Of a stretch of 64,000 nt of DNA, positions 1 to 9,414 are shown in pieces; within the stretch, counting starts at the first letter, position 1; the number at the start of each line of letters is the position of its first letter. Location of the stretch: positions 124,001 through 188,000 of the forward strand of contig MKVT01000013.1 of NCBI GenBank assembly GCA_001898935.1, written 5' to 3'. Source of the DNA: Paludibacter sp. 47-17. Its GTDB lineage: Bacteria; Bacteroidota; Bacteroidia; Bacteroidales; Paludibacteraceae. Both the position numbers and the translations under genes were made by a program. The notes below the pieces were generated by a model that was not told the DNA's origin, did not search any database, and worked only from the letters and a program-made list of their open reading frames with translations.

Positions 1-1168
1 TAATGGCAGGGCTTAATTCTTTCTTATTTTTCGAAATGAAGTATTCGGGATAGCTTTTGCGTAATTCCGACACTTTCATTCCTTTTTTGGCCAGATGAGT
101 GAGGAACAGGGCAATCCCTACCAATGCGTCGCGACCGTAATGACTGGCCGGATAAATAACTCCCCCATTGCCTTCGCCACCAATCACCGCACCGGTTTCC
201 TTCATCTTCGTCACCACATTCACCTCGCCTACGGCAGCTGCGTTGTACTCCATGCCATAGCTGCGGGTCACATCACGCAGGGCACGCGTCGAACTCAGGT
301 TCGAAACCGTATTACCCGGAGTGCGCGACAATACATAATCGGCAACAGCCACCAGGGTGTATTCTTCACCGAACATCGATCCGTCCTCGCAAATAATGGC
401 CAACCGGTCGACATCGGGATCGACCACAAAACCAACATCGGCTTTTCCCGACTTCATCACCGCAGCAATTTCGGTAAGATGTTCGGGCAGAGGCTCGGGA
501 TTGTGCGGAAATTGCCCGTTAGGCTCACAGAACAGCTTTTGTACCTTCTTCACCCCCAAGGCCTCCAGCAAGGCCGGGATCGCAACCCCTCCCACCGAAT
601 TTACACAGTCGATGGCCACCGAAAAATCCGCCGCACGAATGGCTTCTACATCTACTAATTCCAGATCGAGCACGCTCCGGATATGTGCATCGGTATAGTC
701 CTTACGCGAAAGTTTTCCCAGTGCATCCACTTCAGGAAAAACAAAGGCCTCGCCGGCTGCCCGTTGCAACACATCTTCGCCCTGGGCAGCATTCAGAAAC
801 TCGCCGCGCTCGTTGAGCAACTTCAACGCATTCCACTGACGGGGATTATGACTGGCCGTCAGTATAATACCACCAGCCGCCTTTTCCATCACCACCGCCA
901 ACTCGGTAGTAGGCGTGGTCGCAAGTCCAATATTCACCACATCGAAGCCCATACCCAATAAGGTACCGGTAACTACCTGATCGACCATTTCGCCGGAGAT
1001 ACGCGCATCACGTCCCACCACGATAGTCATCGAATCGGTTGTTTTATTATCACGAATGTGCATGGCATAAGCAGCCGTAAAACGCACAATATCCAAGGGG
1101 TTGAGTCCCTCTCCTACCGAACCGCCTATAGTGCCGCGAATTCCGGAGATCGATTTTATTAATGTCAT
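1..1168 (-). CDS. glmM: Phosphoglucosamine mutase (C-terminus cut by window edge)
   Basis: Alpha-D-phosphohexomutase family enzyme that interconverts glucosamine-6-P and glucosamine-1-P for UDP-GlcNAc, peptidoglycan and LPS synthesis in the cytoplasm. The minus-strand reading starts MTLIKSISGIRGTIGG at 1168 and stays open to base 1, about 389 codons. The family is usually about 450-460 residues, so roughly the last 70 are missing. The phosphoserine loop reads TASHNPRQWNALK, and the Mg-binding loop is seen as DPDVDRLA. A later GEGNGGV sugar-binding segment is also present. Phosphomannomutase or phosphoglucomutase activity cannot be excluded by sequence alone, but this N-terminus matches Bacteroidota proteins annotated GlmM. 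It lies 13 bp after the DUF4827 lipoprotein gene and probably shares its transcript with thrA. Confidence 0.9.
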   Translation of the reverse strand, partial: MTLIKSISGIRGTIGGSVGEGLNPLDIVRFTAAYAMHIRDNKTTDSMTIVVGRDARISGEMVDQVVTGTLLGMGFDVVNIGLATTPTTELAVVMEKAAGGIILTASHNPRQWNALKLLNERGEFLNAAQGEDVLQRAAGEAFVFPEVDALGKLSRKDYTDAHIRSVLDLELVDVEAIRAADFSVAIDCVNSVGGVAIPALLEALGVKKVQKLFCEPNGQFPHNPEPLPEHLTEIAAVMKSGKADVGFVVDPDVDRLAIICEDGSMFGEEYTLVAVADYVLSRTPGNTVSNLSSTRALRDVTRSYGMEYNAAAVGEVNVVTKMKETGAVIGGEGNGGVIYPASHYGRDALVGIALFLTHLAKKGMKVSELRKSYPEYFISKNKKELSPAI

Positions 1169-1181
1169 AGCAATATTTATG

Positions 1182-1727
1182 TTAATAATTCTTTTGTATC
1201 TTGATTTTCAAATCGTAGCCGATCGGGGTAGCCGGACGATTAAACTGAGTGAAGCCAATACGTGAAAAAACAAGGATACTTGCTTCCGAATTGTGGCGTT
1301 TCATATACCCTACCGCCTCGTGCCAGCCCACACAAGCCTGAGTGAAGTCGAGGTAATTGAATTTGGAGGGATACTCAAAATCGGTCGTCGACAAATTAAA
1401 AAGCGTATCGGGCTTTGCGGTAAGCGTATATTGGATATAACGGGGAACAATCAGGTCGCCCGACTCGACCGTATCGTTGCTTTGTGTATCGCCTGCATTG
1501 GTAAGCCGGAAATACAATCCCGAAGGACTTTTATAAAACACCTTGGCAGGCCAGGGCTGCGAGGGCATCGTAGTAACCACCGAAATACCGTTGCGTTTTA
1601 TAAAATCGGAAATGATCTTTTGCTCGGCAGCCAGTTCTTCGGCATAGGTTACATTATCGTCCTTACACGAACTAAGTACGAAACCCGCGAGCAAAACAGA
1701 AAAAAGAAAAATAACTAAAGACTTCAT
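1182..1727 (-). CDS. DUF4827-type lipoprotein
   Basis: A 181-residue exported lipoprotein. The N-terminus MKSLVIFLFSVLLAGFVLSSC is a hydrophobic signal with an LSSC lipobox, so the mature protein should be lipid-anchored at Cys. The body resembles the Bacteroidota family DUF4827: a charged helix after the lipobox (EELAAEQKIISDFIKRNGI), then a beta-rich domain containing GLYFRLTNAGD and a C-terminal GYDLKIKIQKNY. The topology suggests an FKBP-like fold, but no catalytic role is established. It sits between thrA (11 bp upstream) and glmM (13 bp downstream), an arrangement I recall from other Bacteroidales. Function unknown. Confidence 0.8.
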   Translation of the reverse strand: MKSLVIFLFSVLLAGFVLSSCKDDNVTYAEELAAEQKIISDFIKRNGISVVTTMPSQPWPAKVFYKSPSGLYFRLTNAGDTQSNDTVESGDLIVPRYIQYTLTAKPDTLFNLSTTDFEYPSKFNYLDFTQACVGWHEAVGYMKRHNSEASILVFSRIGFTQFNRPATPIGYDLKIKIQKNY

Positions 1728-1738
1728 ATACTAAAAAA

Positions 1739-4177
1739 TTATCGAATATTGGCAATACTAATGACATCGGCAAACACTCCCGCAGCAGTTACACTCGCTC
1801 CGGCACCATAGCCCTTGATCATCATCGGGAATTCGTTGTAACGCGCCGTGGTAATCAGAATTATATTATTACTTCCCTGTAAATCGTAGAACGGATGCAG
1901 ATGATCGACCTCCTCGAGGCCTACGCTGCATTTACCCATGTCCATTTTGGCAACAAACCTCCACCGTTTGCCTTCCGAGGCCAGACGCCGGCGCTTCGCT
2001 TCGAATTCGGCATCGTAGGCCGGCACATCGTTCCAGAACTCATCCAGCGAACCATGAAACAGGGCTTCGGGAATGAACAGGTTCTTTTCCACCTCTTCCT
2101 GATCGACCTGGTAACCCGCTTCACGGGCCAGAATCACCAACTTCCGGACCACATCCTTCCCGCTCAGATCCTCCCGCGGGTCCGGCTCCGAAAAGCCCGC
2201 TTCCTTCGCCATCCTGATCGCCTTACTCATCGGCACATCTTCGCTCAAGGTATTGAAGATAAAGTTGAGCGTTCCCGATAACACGGCTTGAATTTTCAGA
2301 ATATGGTCGCCACTATTGATAAGACTGTTGATCGTGTTGATAATCGGCAGTCCGGCACCCACATTCGTCTCAAAAAGAAATTTGACGCCTTTCCGACGGG
2401 CGGTCTCCTTGAGTCGGGCATAATTGTTATAGGGCGACGAAGCCGCTATTTTATTGGCCGTAACCACCGAAGTATTGTTTTCGAGCAAACGCTGGTAAAG
2501 ATGAGCTATATCGTCGTTGGCCGTACAATCCACAAACACCGAATTAAAAATATTCATTTCGGTGATTTCGCGGGCGATGGCCGCTGCACTGGCATCCATG
2601 CCCTGAGCATACAACTCGTCGCGGTAGTTCGTAAGGTCGATACCCTCGCGCCGGAACAACATTTTCTTACTGGAAGCTACTCCGACCACTTTTATTTTCA
2701 AGCCGTTTTCCTCCATGAGTTTTTGCTGCTGACGGCGAATCTGATCGAGCAGTTTCCCCCCCACAGTGCCAATACCAGCCACAAACAAGTTCAGCACCTG
2801 ATATTCCGACAGAAAGAACGAATCGTGAATTACGTTGAGCGCTTTACGCAGCGACGAGCGATCGGTTACAAACGAGATATTGGTTTCGGATGCACCCTGT
2901 GCACAGGCAATTACATTGATACCATTGCGGCCCAGCGTACCGAAAAGCTTTCCGGCAATCCCCGGGGTACGTTTCATATTATCGCCCACGATGGCCACGG
3001 TTGCCAGATCGTCTTCCGAAAAAATATTATCGATTTCGCCCTGGGCAATTTCCTGGGCGAATTCGGCACGCAGCACTTCCACTGCCAGTTTACTGTCGGC
3101 ATTGCGCACCCCTATCGAAGTGGAATTTTCCGACGAAGCCTGCGACACCAGGAACACCGAAATGCCGTTTACCGCCAGAACCTTGAAAATGCGCCGGTTC
3201 ACTCCGATAACGCCTACCATACCCAAGCCCTGAATGGTAATGAGCGAGGTATCGTTGATAGACGAGATTCCCTTGATCGCTTTCGATTTCCGGTCGATTT
3301 TATCCTGGGAGATATAGGTGCCTTTGGCAGCCGGATTGAAGGTATTTTTGATCACTACCGGTATTTTCTGATGGAAAACCGGGAAAATGGTAGGCGGATA
3401 AATTACTTTGGCACCGAAGTTACACAGCTCCATAGCTTCGCTGAAACTCAGTTCTTCGATCACATAGGTATTGGAAATAATCCGCGGATCGGCCGTCATG
3501 AACCCATCCACATCGGTCCAGATTTCGAGCACCTCAGCATGAAGAGCAGCAGCCAGAATAGCCGCAGTATAATCGGATCCGCCTCTTCCGAGATTGGTTA
3601 TAAAATTGGTCTGCGATTCGGTAGCAATGAAACCGCCACACACCGTGACATCGGGCATACCGGTGAAATGTTCGCGGATCAGCCGGTTGGTTTGCTCGAA
3701 ATCGACCACATGTTTGTTGAACTGATGCACCGTTTTGATGAAGGTTCGCGCCTCGGCATGGCGTGCACCTTTTATTGCGTTGGCTACAATAATCGACGAA
3801 AGCGCCTCGCCATAGCTAACGATGGTATCGGTAATCTTAGGCGAACTATCCTTGATCAGGAAAACGCCCCGGAGAATATTCGACAGATCGGTAAACAGCT
3901 CCTGCACCGCATCGAGCGTACGGGCTTGCGTCATGGTATCGTCAACCACCTGGGGAATCAGTTCCAGGTGCCTGCGAAGCATGGACTTGTATTCGGTCAG
4001 GTAATTATCGTCGCCCGATGCCGCCATACCAGCCACTTTGTACAATTGGTCGGTAATTCCCGAAAGGGCCGACACCACGACGATGACCGGCTTAGAAGCC
4101 GATTCCACAATGCGTTTCACACTTAAAATACCCTCAACGGAACCTACGGATGTTCCGCCAAATTTCATTACCTTCAT
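1739..4177 (-). CDS. thrA: Bifunctional aspartate kinase / homoserine dehydrogenase I
   Basis: Carries out the first and third steps of threonine/methionine synthesis from aspartate. About 812 residues, the usual size for the fusion. The aspartokinase domain opens with MKVMKFGGTSVGS, the kinase signature. Tandem ACT regulatory domains lie in the middle (ITIQGLGMVGVIGVNRRIF and VAIVGDNMKRTPGIAGKLF). The homoserine dehydrogenase domain begins with the NAD(P)-binding LFVAGIGTVGGKLLDQIRR and carries GLPIINTINSLINSGD and the LSGTLNFIFNTL motif. I chose the ATG at 4177 because residues upstream of it (to 4219) do not resemble the family and the kinase motif starts immediately. Allosteric control by threonine is known for the family. 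It leads the minus-strand cluster with DUF4827 and glmM. Confidence 0.95.
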   Translation of the reverse strand: MKVMKFGGTSVGSVEGILSVKRIVESASKPVIVVVSALSGITDQLYKVAGMAASGDDNYLTEYKSMLRRHLELIPQVVDDTMTQARTLDAVQELFTDLSNILRGVFLIKDSSPKITDTIVSYGEALSSIIVANAIKGARHAEARTFIKTVHQFNKHVVDFEQTNRLIREHFTGMPDVTVCGGFIATESQTNFITNLGRGGSDYTAAILAAALHAEVLEIWTDVDGFMTADPRIISNTYVIEELSFSEAMELCNFGAKVIYPPTIFPVFHQKIPVVIKNTFNPAAKGTYISQDKIDRKSKAIKGISSINDTSLITIQGLGMVGVIGVNRRIFKVLAVNGISVFLVSQASSENSTSIGVRNADSKLAVEVLRAEFAQEIAQGEIDNIFSEDDLATVAIVGDNMKRTPGIAGKLFGTLGRNGINVIACAQGASETNISFVTDRSSLRKALNVIHDSFFLSEYQVLNLFVAGIGTVGGKLLDQIRRQQQKLMEENGLKIKVVGVASSKKMLFRREGIDLTNYRDELYAQGMDASAAAIAREITEMNIFNSVFVDCTANDDIAHLYQRLLENNTSVVTANKIAASSPYNNYARLKETARRKGVKFLFETNVGAGLPIINTINSLINSGDHILKIQAVLSGTLNFIFNTLSEDVPMSKAIRMAKEAGFSEPDPREDLSGKDVVRKLVILAREAGYQVDQEEVEKNLFIPEALFHGSLDEFWNDVPAYDAEFEAKRRRLASEGKRWRFVAKMDMGKCSVGLEEVDHLHPFYDLQGSNNIILITTARYNEFPMMIKGYGAGASVTAAGVFADVISIANIR

Positions 4178-4275
4178 CTTGAGCTTGTATCGTTGAACGG
4201 TTAATATATCGAAGCGCAAAAGTAACGAAAAAACAGCAATAAACGCGACGGACTCTTCCTTTTTTAGTTAAACAG

Positions 4276-4306
4276 TTGCAAATCTATGAAAAATGTACTA
4301 CTTTTG
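4276..4306 (+). promoter_or_regulatory. Bacteroidota-type promoter of tRNA-Arg(UCU)
   Basis: TTG at 4276-4278, a 20-bp spacer, then TACTTTTG at 4299-4306, matching the TAnnTTTG -7 consensus used by the primary sigma factor of Bacteroidota. The tRNA begins 35 bp downstream. Confidence 0.75.
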
Positions 4307-4340
4307 CACCGCATTTTTGCAATTGCTTTTCCTTATTTTT

Positions 4341-4414
4341 GGTCTCGTAGCTCAGCTGGATAGAGCAACAGCCTTCTAAGCTGTGGGTCGTGGGTTCGAA
4401 TCCCGCCGGGATCA
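4341..4414 (+). tRNA. tRNA-Arg (anticodon UCU)
   Basis: A full cloverleaf can be drawn. The acceptor stem is GGTCTCG/CGGGATC, the D arm GCTC..GAGC, the anticodon stem ACAGC/GCTGT with loop CTTCTAA (anticodon TCT), and the T arm GTGGG-TTCGAAT-CCCGC. Discriminator base is A. No 3' CCA is encoded (the next bases are CAT). It reads AGA codons. The canonical G18-G19 and C56 elbow bases are present, which gives a useful contrast with the second tRNA-Arg in this window. Confidence 0.97.
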
Positions 4415-4426
4415 CATTATGCATAA

Positions 4427-4463
4427 AACACTTAGCAGTTCAATATTGCTGGGTGTTTTTTAT
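4427..4463 (+). terminator. Terminator after tRNA-Arg(UCU)
   Basis: An 11-bp stem AACACTTAGCA / TGCTGGGTGTT with two G-U wobbles and a 9-nt loop, followed by a T-rich run. Confidence 0.75.
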
Positions 4464-4485
4464 TAGTTCTTATATACATCCCCAA

Positions 4486-4534
4486 AAAGAGACTGCCTTA
4501 TTTAAAGAGACTGCCTTATTTTTTTAAGACAGCC
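4486..4534. repeat. 18-bp tandem repeat plus hairpin
   Basis: AAAGAGACTGCCTTATTT occurs twice, head to tail and identical, at 4486-4503 and 4504-4521. The second copy's GACTGCCTTA (4509-4518) can pair with TAAGACAGCC (4525-4534) around a six-T loop, with two wobble pairs when read on the minus strand. It lies downstream of the minus-strand secreted repeat protein and may serve as its terminator. Confidence 0.6.
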
Positions 4535-4607
4535 TCCTTTTATTAAACGTTACCAGCAACACCTATAGTTTGAATTTGTTATCAAATTCCATGGAAGACC
4601 AAAGGAT

Positions 4608-7600
4608 TTACTTTTTAATTACGACAAACGATTCTGATTTGCCATCCTTTTCGATGCGGAAACAATAGATGCCCGAGGAGAGATCCAAAAGTACAGTTTC
4701 CTTCTCCTGTGTCAGCAGGTGGGAATATAGGAGCGCCCCGTTTGTACTGAATATTTGGAACCAACCATCTTTTGCTCCTTCCACAACAATTTCTTTATCG
4801 AAAGGATTCGGATACAACTTGACGCCGGACAGACTCAAGCGTTTTAAACTTGTGATTTGCTTTTTAACCGTCATACTACTTTCGTCGGCTTCGAAATTGT
4901 TGTTGTCGTAACTTTCACCTGGAATGGCATTCAGCACAATTCCTCCATTTTCTGCAACATAGCCCGGCAAATCGACCACAATCATGTAACGTCCGGCCGG
5001 GAGATTGTCTAACTGATAGCGTCCTTGAGCATTGGTTCTAAGTCTGGCGATCAATTCCCAATTGGCAGGATTTGCCACACGGTAAGGCGCGGGGGCAACT
5101 TGCGGACGACCACCTTGCGACTGCTGCAACCGTTCGCGATAGATGCTGACATTTACGTCCCGTATCGTTATTTGTCCATTCGATTCGGCGTCGTAGACGG
5201 TACCTGAAATAGTTATATCGCCTGTGGATATATCGGAAGGAATAGCTTTGGGAGTGTATCTCACCCGGGCACCTTGTTGGGTCAGGTTGATTTCGGTAGC
5301 ATCTTCCCATACTCCGGCATTTTGATACCATCCGGGTAGATGTCCGGGCACATTGTCGATATAGACAAGGTAAGTGCCTTCCTCCAAGGAGAGGCTTGAG
5401 AATGTGCTGCCGACAAAGTTATCGGCTTCCGGATCCCAATTGGCCTGATCGGCTAAGGTCAGTGTATTGCCTTGTTTCCGGTAGATGTAAATACCGGCAT
5501 CCGAAACATTGGTGAGTGGCTGGTCGTTGCCGTCGGCCAGTGAAACACGGATCATGCTTTTCCCCGCAACATTACCGGTTTTGACAAGTTCCCAGGTGAA
5601 ACTTGGACTAACCTGGTGTTCATTAGCCAGTAAGAAATAGTACGTTTTGTTGGCATCGACTTGGAAACTAATTCTTCCACGGTTGAAACCATGTCCCGCA
5701 GACCCGATATAACTGGTTGAAGCATCACAACTTCCGAACACGTTTACATAGTAGAATGGACCATAATAGTAGCCATCGTCAAGATTCCCGTTGTCGTCCT
5801 GTTCTTCATAATATTGCCATTGTTCCAATCTCACCTCATATATTCCGGCTTCCAGATTGGAAATTTTGTACCATGTGCCATTGGAGAATCCGATGGGATA
5901 AATAGATCCGGCGGGTGTAAATTCAAATTCTACTCCATTGCCGGTTGTAGTTATTTCCCGTCCGACCTCTATTTCAATTCCATCATAACACCGGCGGCCT
6001 TCCGCGGACACTTCCTTGATATACCACTGCGCATTATTCCCGGCAGATGCTTTCACGTACAATGTGGCGTTGTTTTCGGAGTTTATCACTTTTTTATTCC
6101 CGAACAGCGACGCCAACGGGGTGTTTTCCCCACAAGCGGTATAAACCTCCAGTTGCGCATACTGCGAGTTCACTGTTCCTATTTCGTAAAACTTACCGCC
6201 TTCTATTTCCACTTTGTACCAGCGACGTCCGATTCCATTGCTCAGGTCTATGGTCGTGTTATCGCCCACGTTCACGGTTGTGGCGTATTCGCACAGCCGG
6301 TTGTCGGGGGTCGCCGTATTAAACGACCAACTCCACGCATCTTCGGAACTAAATCCTTCTTCTAGTGAAACATGTACTAAATAAGTTCCTGTCTGTGCAG
6401 CTTTAAACAGGATCTTTTCGTCTTTTCCGGCATCCAGCGGGCTTGAATCCGAGCAAGAGGAGTATATTTTACAATTGGCTCTCTCGTTGTTGATGCCGGA
6501 GAAGTCGAACTCGTAAACACCTCCTGCTTCAAGACTTACCGAAAACCACCTGCCGTCGGAGTTAAGACCTGTTCCCGATGCGTTTTCGGTTATCGGTACA
6601 GCAACGGGATACAAACACGAACGGTTGTCGATGATACCTTCTACCGTGCAATTAACTTCAGTTTTCAAGTTGTAATTGGAGAATTTCAGGTAATACATCC
6701 CACCCGTTTGGGCCAAGAAAGAAAAGTTTTGAGCATATCCCCTCTTTAAAACCAAATCGGGATCGTCATCACTGAAAATCTCCACATTTTGATAATTAGC
6801 TCTGAAATTAATGGAGTACAAAGCTCCTGCTGCCATATTAACCTTGTACCAGCGCACATTGCTTTCTCTGTGATCGACCGAAAACGCGGTCCCCGGAGTT
6901 ACTTCCGTGGCAAACGCACGCAACCGGTTGTCGCCTTCGGATTCTTTGATATTCCAGGTGAAACTACTGTTTGTTTCCTGATTTTGGCTTAAGAAATAAT
7001 ATTCCGAGGTTTCATCCGGAGCTATTAATACTTTATTACCAGCCGGGATCGTGTTATTGTAGTTTAGCTGAACATTGCAGATATTTCCTTTATAATAATA
7101 AAGGTCGTTACCTGCCTGCGAGGCATCTACTTCATAAATTTTACCTTCTGTGAGCGCTATTTTGTACCACTGTTTTACATAACCCGGCGTATGATCGGTT
7201 TGTATATTGGTGTTCAATAAAACAGGAGTTGCGTGCGAGCAAAGCCGGTTGTCGGGGGCACTCAGTTCATTTATTCGCCATACGAGCGGTTCTTCGAGAT
7301 ATTGGTATGTGGTTAACTTGACGCGCAGATATAAAACAGAGTCTTTTTCCGGGGCGAGTAAATGTTTGGATTTGTAGATGTTTTCCAGGGAATAAATCGA
7401 TTTGCACCCACCGTAAAATTCCATGTCGTCGTCGTAGTACAAGCTTTTGTAGGCATTGCTGAAGTCAATTTCGTATATTTTACCGCCTTTCATATCCAAT
7501 TTGTACCAATATGTATTGTTGGCGTGACTGTTGCGTGTAATGGTAATATCTTGCCCTACCGGAACCATTTCAGCCATCGAGCAGGTGCGGTGATCGGTAA

Positions 7601-9245
7601 CTTCATTTATTTGCCATGTAAAAGCAGCAGTTGAAGCATCGCCTATCCAATTGATGTAATATACGCCGTCGGCTTCAGGTTCTAAATAGAGCAGCAGCGG
7701 ACTGGAAGAGCCGGAATAAACCGGGCTTGTTTGTCCGCAAGCGGCAAACACCCTTACTACATCCGACCAGGAAGAAGCCCTGTTCCGGCCGTCTATTTCG
7801 TATGCTTTACCGGCTTTTACGTTTACCTTATACCAGAGATTATTTCCAAAACTATGCGCGGTAGTTACCATGTTGCCAGGCTCGATAGACAAAGCCGATG
7901 CGCAATCAAAGTTATTCTGATTGGCGATTTTCCGTACCGCGAAACTGCTTAACTCTTCATCATATTGCCGGTATTGGGAAGAAGCCTGCAGATAATAAGT
8001 TCCTGTTTTTGACGCGACAAAGCTGAAAGATTTGTCGCCCTGTTCTATGGGATTTTCGTCGCCGCATTCGGCAAAAACTCCTATTTTGCTGCTGCTCCCG
8101 TTTTTATTCACAAAATCTACCCAATAAGTATTTCCTGCTTCCAAATCGATTTTCCACCAATGGCTGAGGTAATCCTTGTGATGGTATGACATAGTTTGAT
8201 TTTCGGCGGCAACCAGGGCATTGTTGCAAATGCGGGCATCGGTAATTTCGGCTACAACCATCGACCAAAGAGTGTTGATGGCAGAGGAAGAATAGTATTT
8301 GTTCCGGAAAATATAAAACACTCCTGTACCCGGTGCTGTAAACCAACGAGAATCTCCTGCAGGAGAAACAGACTCATTTACGCCGGATATGGAATTACCT
8401 TCCGAATCGGAGACAGAAACCATACTCTGATGAAACTGATTGATGTTATCGGCTATTATTTCGTATACCTTTCCTGCTTCGAGGTTTACTTTAAAACAAA
8501 GCGACTGCCCGAAGATATGCGAATATTCAACAGCTTGTCCTAAGTTTAATAAAAGAGCAGTTTCTTTAGTAGTATTGGTCTGAGCGGGGATTGTTCTCAC
8601 CTTTAGAGTCCCGCCACTCTTCGCTCCGGTTAACTTGAAGAGCCTATCGGCAGAATTTTCCGTACGATATACCTGGTCATTGCCAGCCAATACAGTTCCT
8701 CCACAAGATTCAAATACGGAAGTCGATAAACTTCCCTCAACCACATAATATTGATTAGCCTCGTGAGCAACCTTGTACCATCGTTCGCGCTGTCCGGTAG
8801 GCACGTCGACTGTAACACCTATCTGAGCGGTTTCGGCATTGGAGCATACGCGGTTGTCGGTGACTTCTACCATGCTCCATTCGAGCCTGTCGCCAACAGC
8901 GCTGGTATAAAAGCGTTCAATGTAATAAAATCCCGTTTCTTCGGCTTTAAACTGTATAGCCCTAAAATCTTCGTAAGAGTCGTTATAGCTGTATCCATGC
9001 CACTCATAATCGTCGATATATAAGCTAAGGGCGTATGGCGGGTGTGGTATTTCGTACCATTTCCCTGCGGTTACACTGATTTTGTACCAAAGGTGTTCTA
9101 CTGATCCGGGAGTGAATTGGGTAATAATTTGCTCCCCTGTGGTGATTTCCTGGGCATTTTGTCTCGTAGTGTTGGTCTGGGCAATGCCTTGCCGTGTTGT
9201 GGCCATCAACAGTAAGCCACATAAAAATAAAATTTTACGATTCAT
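4608..9245 (-). CDS. Giant secreted repeat protein with T9SS sorting domain
   Basis: A 1545-residue exported protein. The signal peptide is MNRKILFLCGLLLMATTRQGIAQ. The body consists of about eleven repeats of roughly 105-120 residues. Each has a core of W-Y-K-V/I, then an aliphatic/A-G-K-x-Y-E-I stretch, then FxAxxTGxYYL, and most start with D-N-R-x-C-x-x-A. This pattern is close to bacterial pre-peptidase C-terminal (PPC)-like beta-sandwiches. Near residues 1300-1450 come two carboxypeptidase-regulatory-like domains (ISGTVYDAESNGQITIRDVN ... YQLDNLPAGRYMIVVDLPGY). The end, KLYPNPFDKEIVVEGA to FVVIKK, is a T9SS type A sorting domain, so the protein should cross the outer membrane and stay at the surface or be released. 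No catalytic domain was recognised. Adhesion or carbohydrate binding is plausible inference only. It appears monocistronic. Confidence 0.85.
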   Translation of the reverse strand: MNRKILFLCGLLLMATTRQGIAQTNTTRQNAQEITTGEQIITQFTPGSVEHLWYKISVTAGKWYEIPHPPYALSLYIDDYEWHGYSYNDSYEDFRAIQFKAEETGFYYIERFYTSAVGDRLEWSMVEVTDNRVCSNAETAQIGVTVDVPTGQRERWYKVAHEANQYYVVEGSLSTSVFESCGGTVLAGNDQVYRTENSADRLFKLTGAKSGGTLKVRTIPAQTNTTKETALLLNLGQAVEYSHIFGQSLCFKVNLEAGKVYEIIADNINQFHQSMVSVSDSEGNSISGVNESVSPAGDSRWFTAPGTGVFYIFRNKYYSSSAINTLWSMVVAEITDARICNNALVAAENQTMSYHHKDYLSHWWKIDLEAGNTYWVDFVNKNGSSSKIGVFAECGDENPIEQGDKSFSFVASKTGTYYLQASSQYRQYDEELSSFAVRKIANQNNFDCASALSIEPGNMVTTAHSFGNNLWYKVNVKAGKAYEIDGRNRASSWSDVVRVFAACGQTSPVYSGSSSPLLLYLEPEADGVYYINWIGDASTAAFTWQINEVTDHRTCSMAEMVPVGQDITITRNSHANNTYWYKLDMKGGKIYEIDFSNAYKSLYYDDDMEFYGGCKSIYSLENIYKSKHLLAPEKDSVLYLRVKLTTYQYLEEPLVWRINELSAPDNRLCSHATPVLLNTNIQTDHTPGYVKQWYKIALTEGKIYEVDASQAGNDLYYYKGNICNVQLNYNNTIPAGNKVLIAPDETSEYYFLSQNQETNSSFTWNIKESEGDNRLRAFATEVTPGTAFSVDHRESNVRWYKVNMAAGALYSINFRANYQNVEIFSDDDPDLVLKRGYAQNFSFLAQTGGMYYLKFSNYNLKTEVNCTVEGIIDNRSCLYPVAVPITENASGTGLNSDGRWFSVSLEAGGVYEFDFSGINNERANCKIYSSCSDSSPLDAGKDEKILFKAAQTGTYLVHVSLEEGFSSEDAWSWSFNTATPDNRLCEYATTVNVGDNTTIDLSNGIGRRWYKVEIEGGKFYEIGTVNSQYAQLEVYTACGENTPLASLFGNKKVINSENNATLYVKASAGNNAQWYIKEVSAEGRRCYDGIEIEVGREITTTGNGVEFEFTPAGSIYPIGFSNGTWYKISNLEAGIYEVRLEQWQYYEEQDDNGNLDDGYYYGPFYYVNVFGSCDASTSYIGSAGHGFNRGRISFQVDANKTYYFLLANEHQVSPSFTWELVKTGNVAGKSMIRVSLADGNDQPLTNVSDAGIYIYRKQGNTLTLADQANWDPEADNFVGSTFSSLSLEEGTYLVYIDNVPGHLPGWYQNAGVWEDATEINLTQQGARVRYTPKAIPSDISTGDITISGTVYDAESNGQITIRDVNVSIYRERLQQSQGGRPQVAPAPYRVANPANWELIARLRTNAQGRYQLDNLPAGRYMIVVDLPGYVAENGGIVLNAIPGESYDNNNFEADESSMTVKKQITSLKRLSLSGVKLYPNPFDKEIVVEGAKDGWFQIFSTNGALLYSHLLTQEKETVLLDLSSGIYCFRIEKDGKSESFVVIKK

Positions 9246-9414
9246 AATGATATTTTTTAGATTAACATGAGTTCGTAGGACGAATCATTAAAAACGGCAG
9301 CATCATTCATCGAGATAATTGGTAGTTTCATAGTATTAATACTAATTGGCAATAATCCTGAATTGCAATATGGGGGATGTGAACCCCTAGTTGCTGAGAT
9401 GCGGAGTCAAGTAA

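Noticed and set aside
2288-4126. A 612-codon open frame on the plus strand opposite thrA
   Set aside because: It mirrors the thrA coding strand, is rich in His/Arg/Phe typical of antisense translation and shows no domain.
4486-4521. Possible start of a CRISPR array
   Set aside because: Only two 18-bp copies, directly abutting with no spacer.
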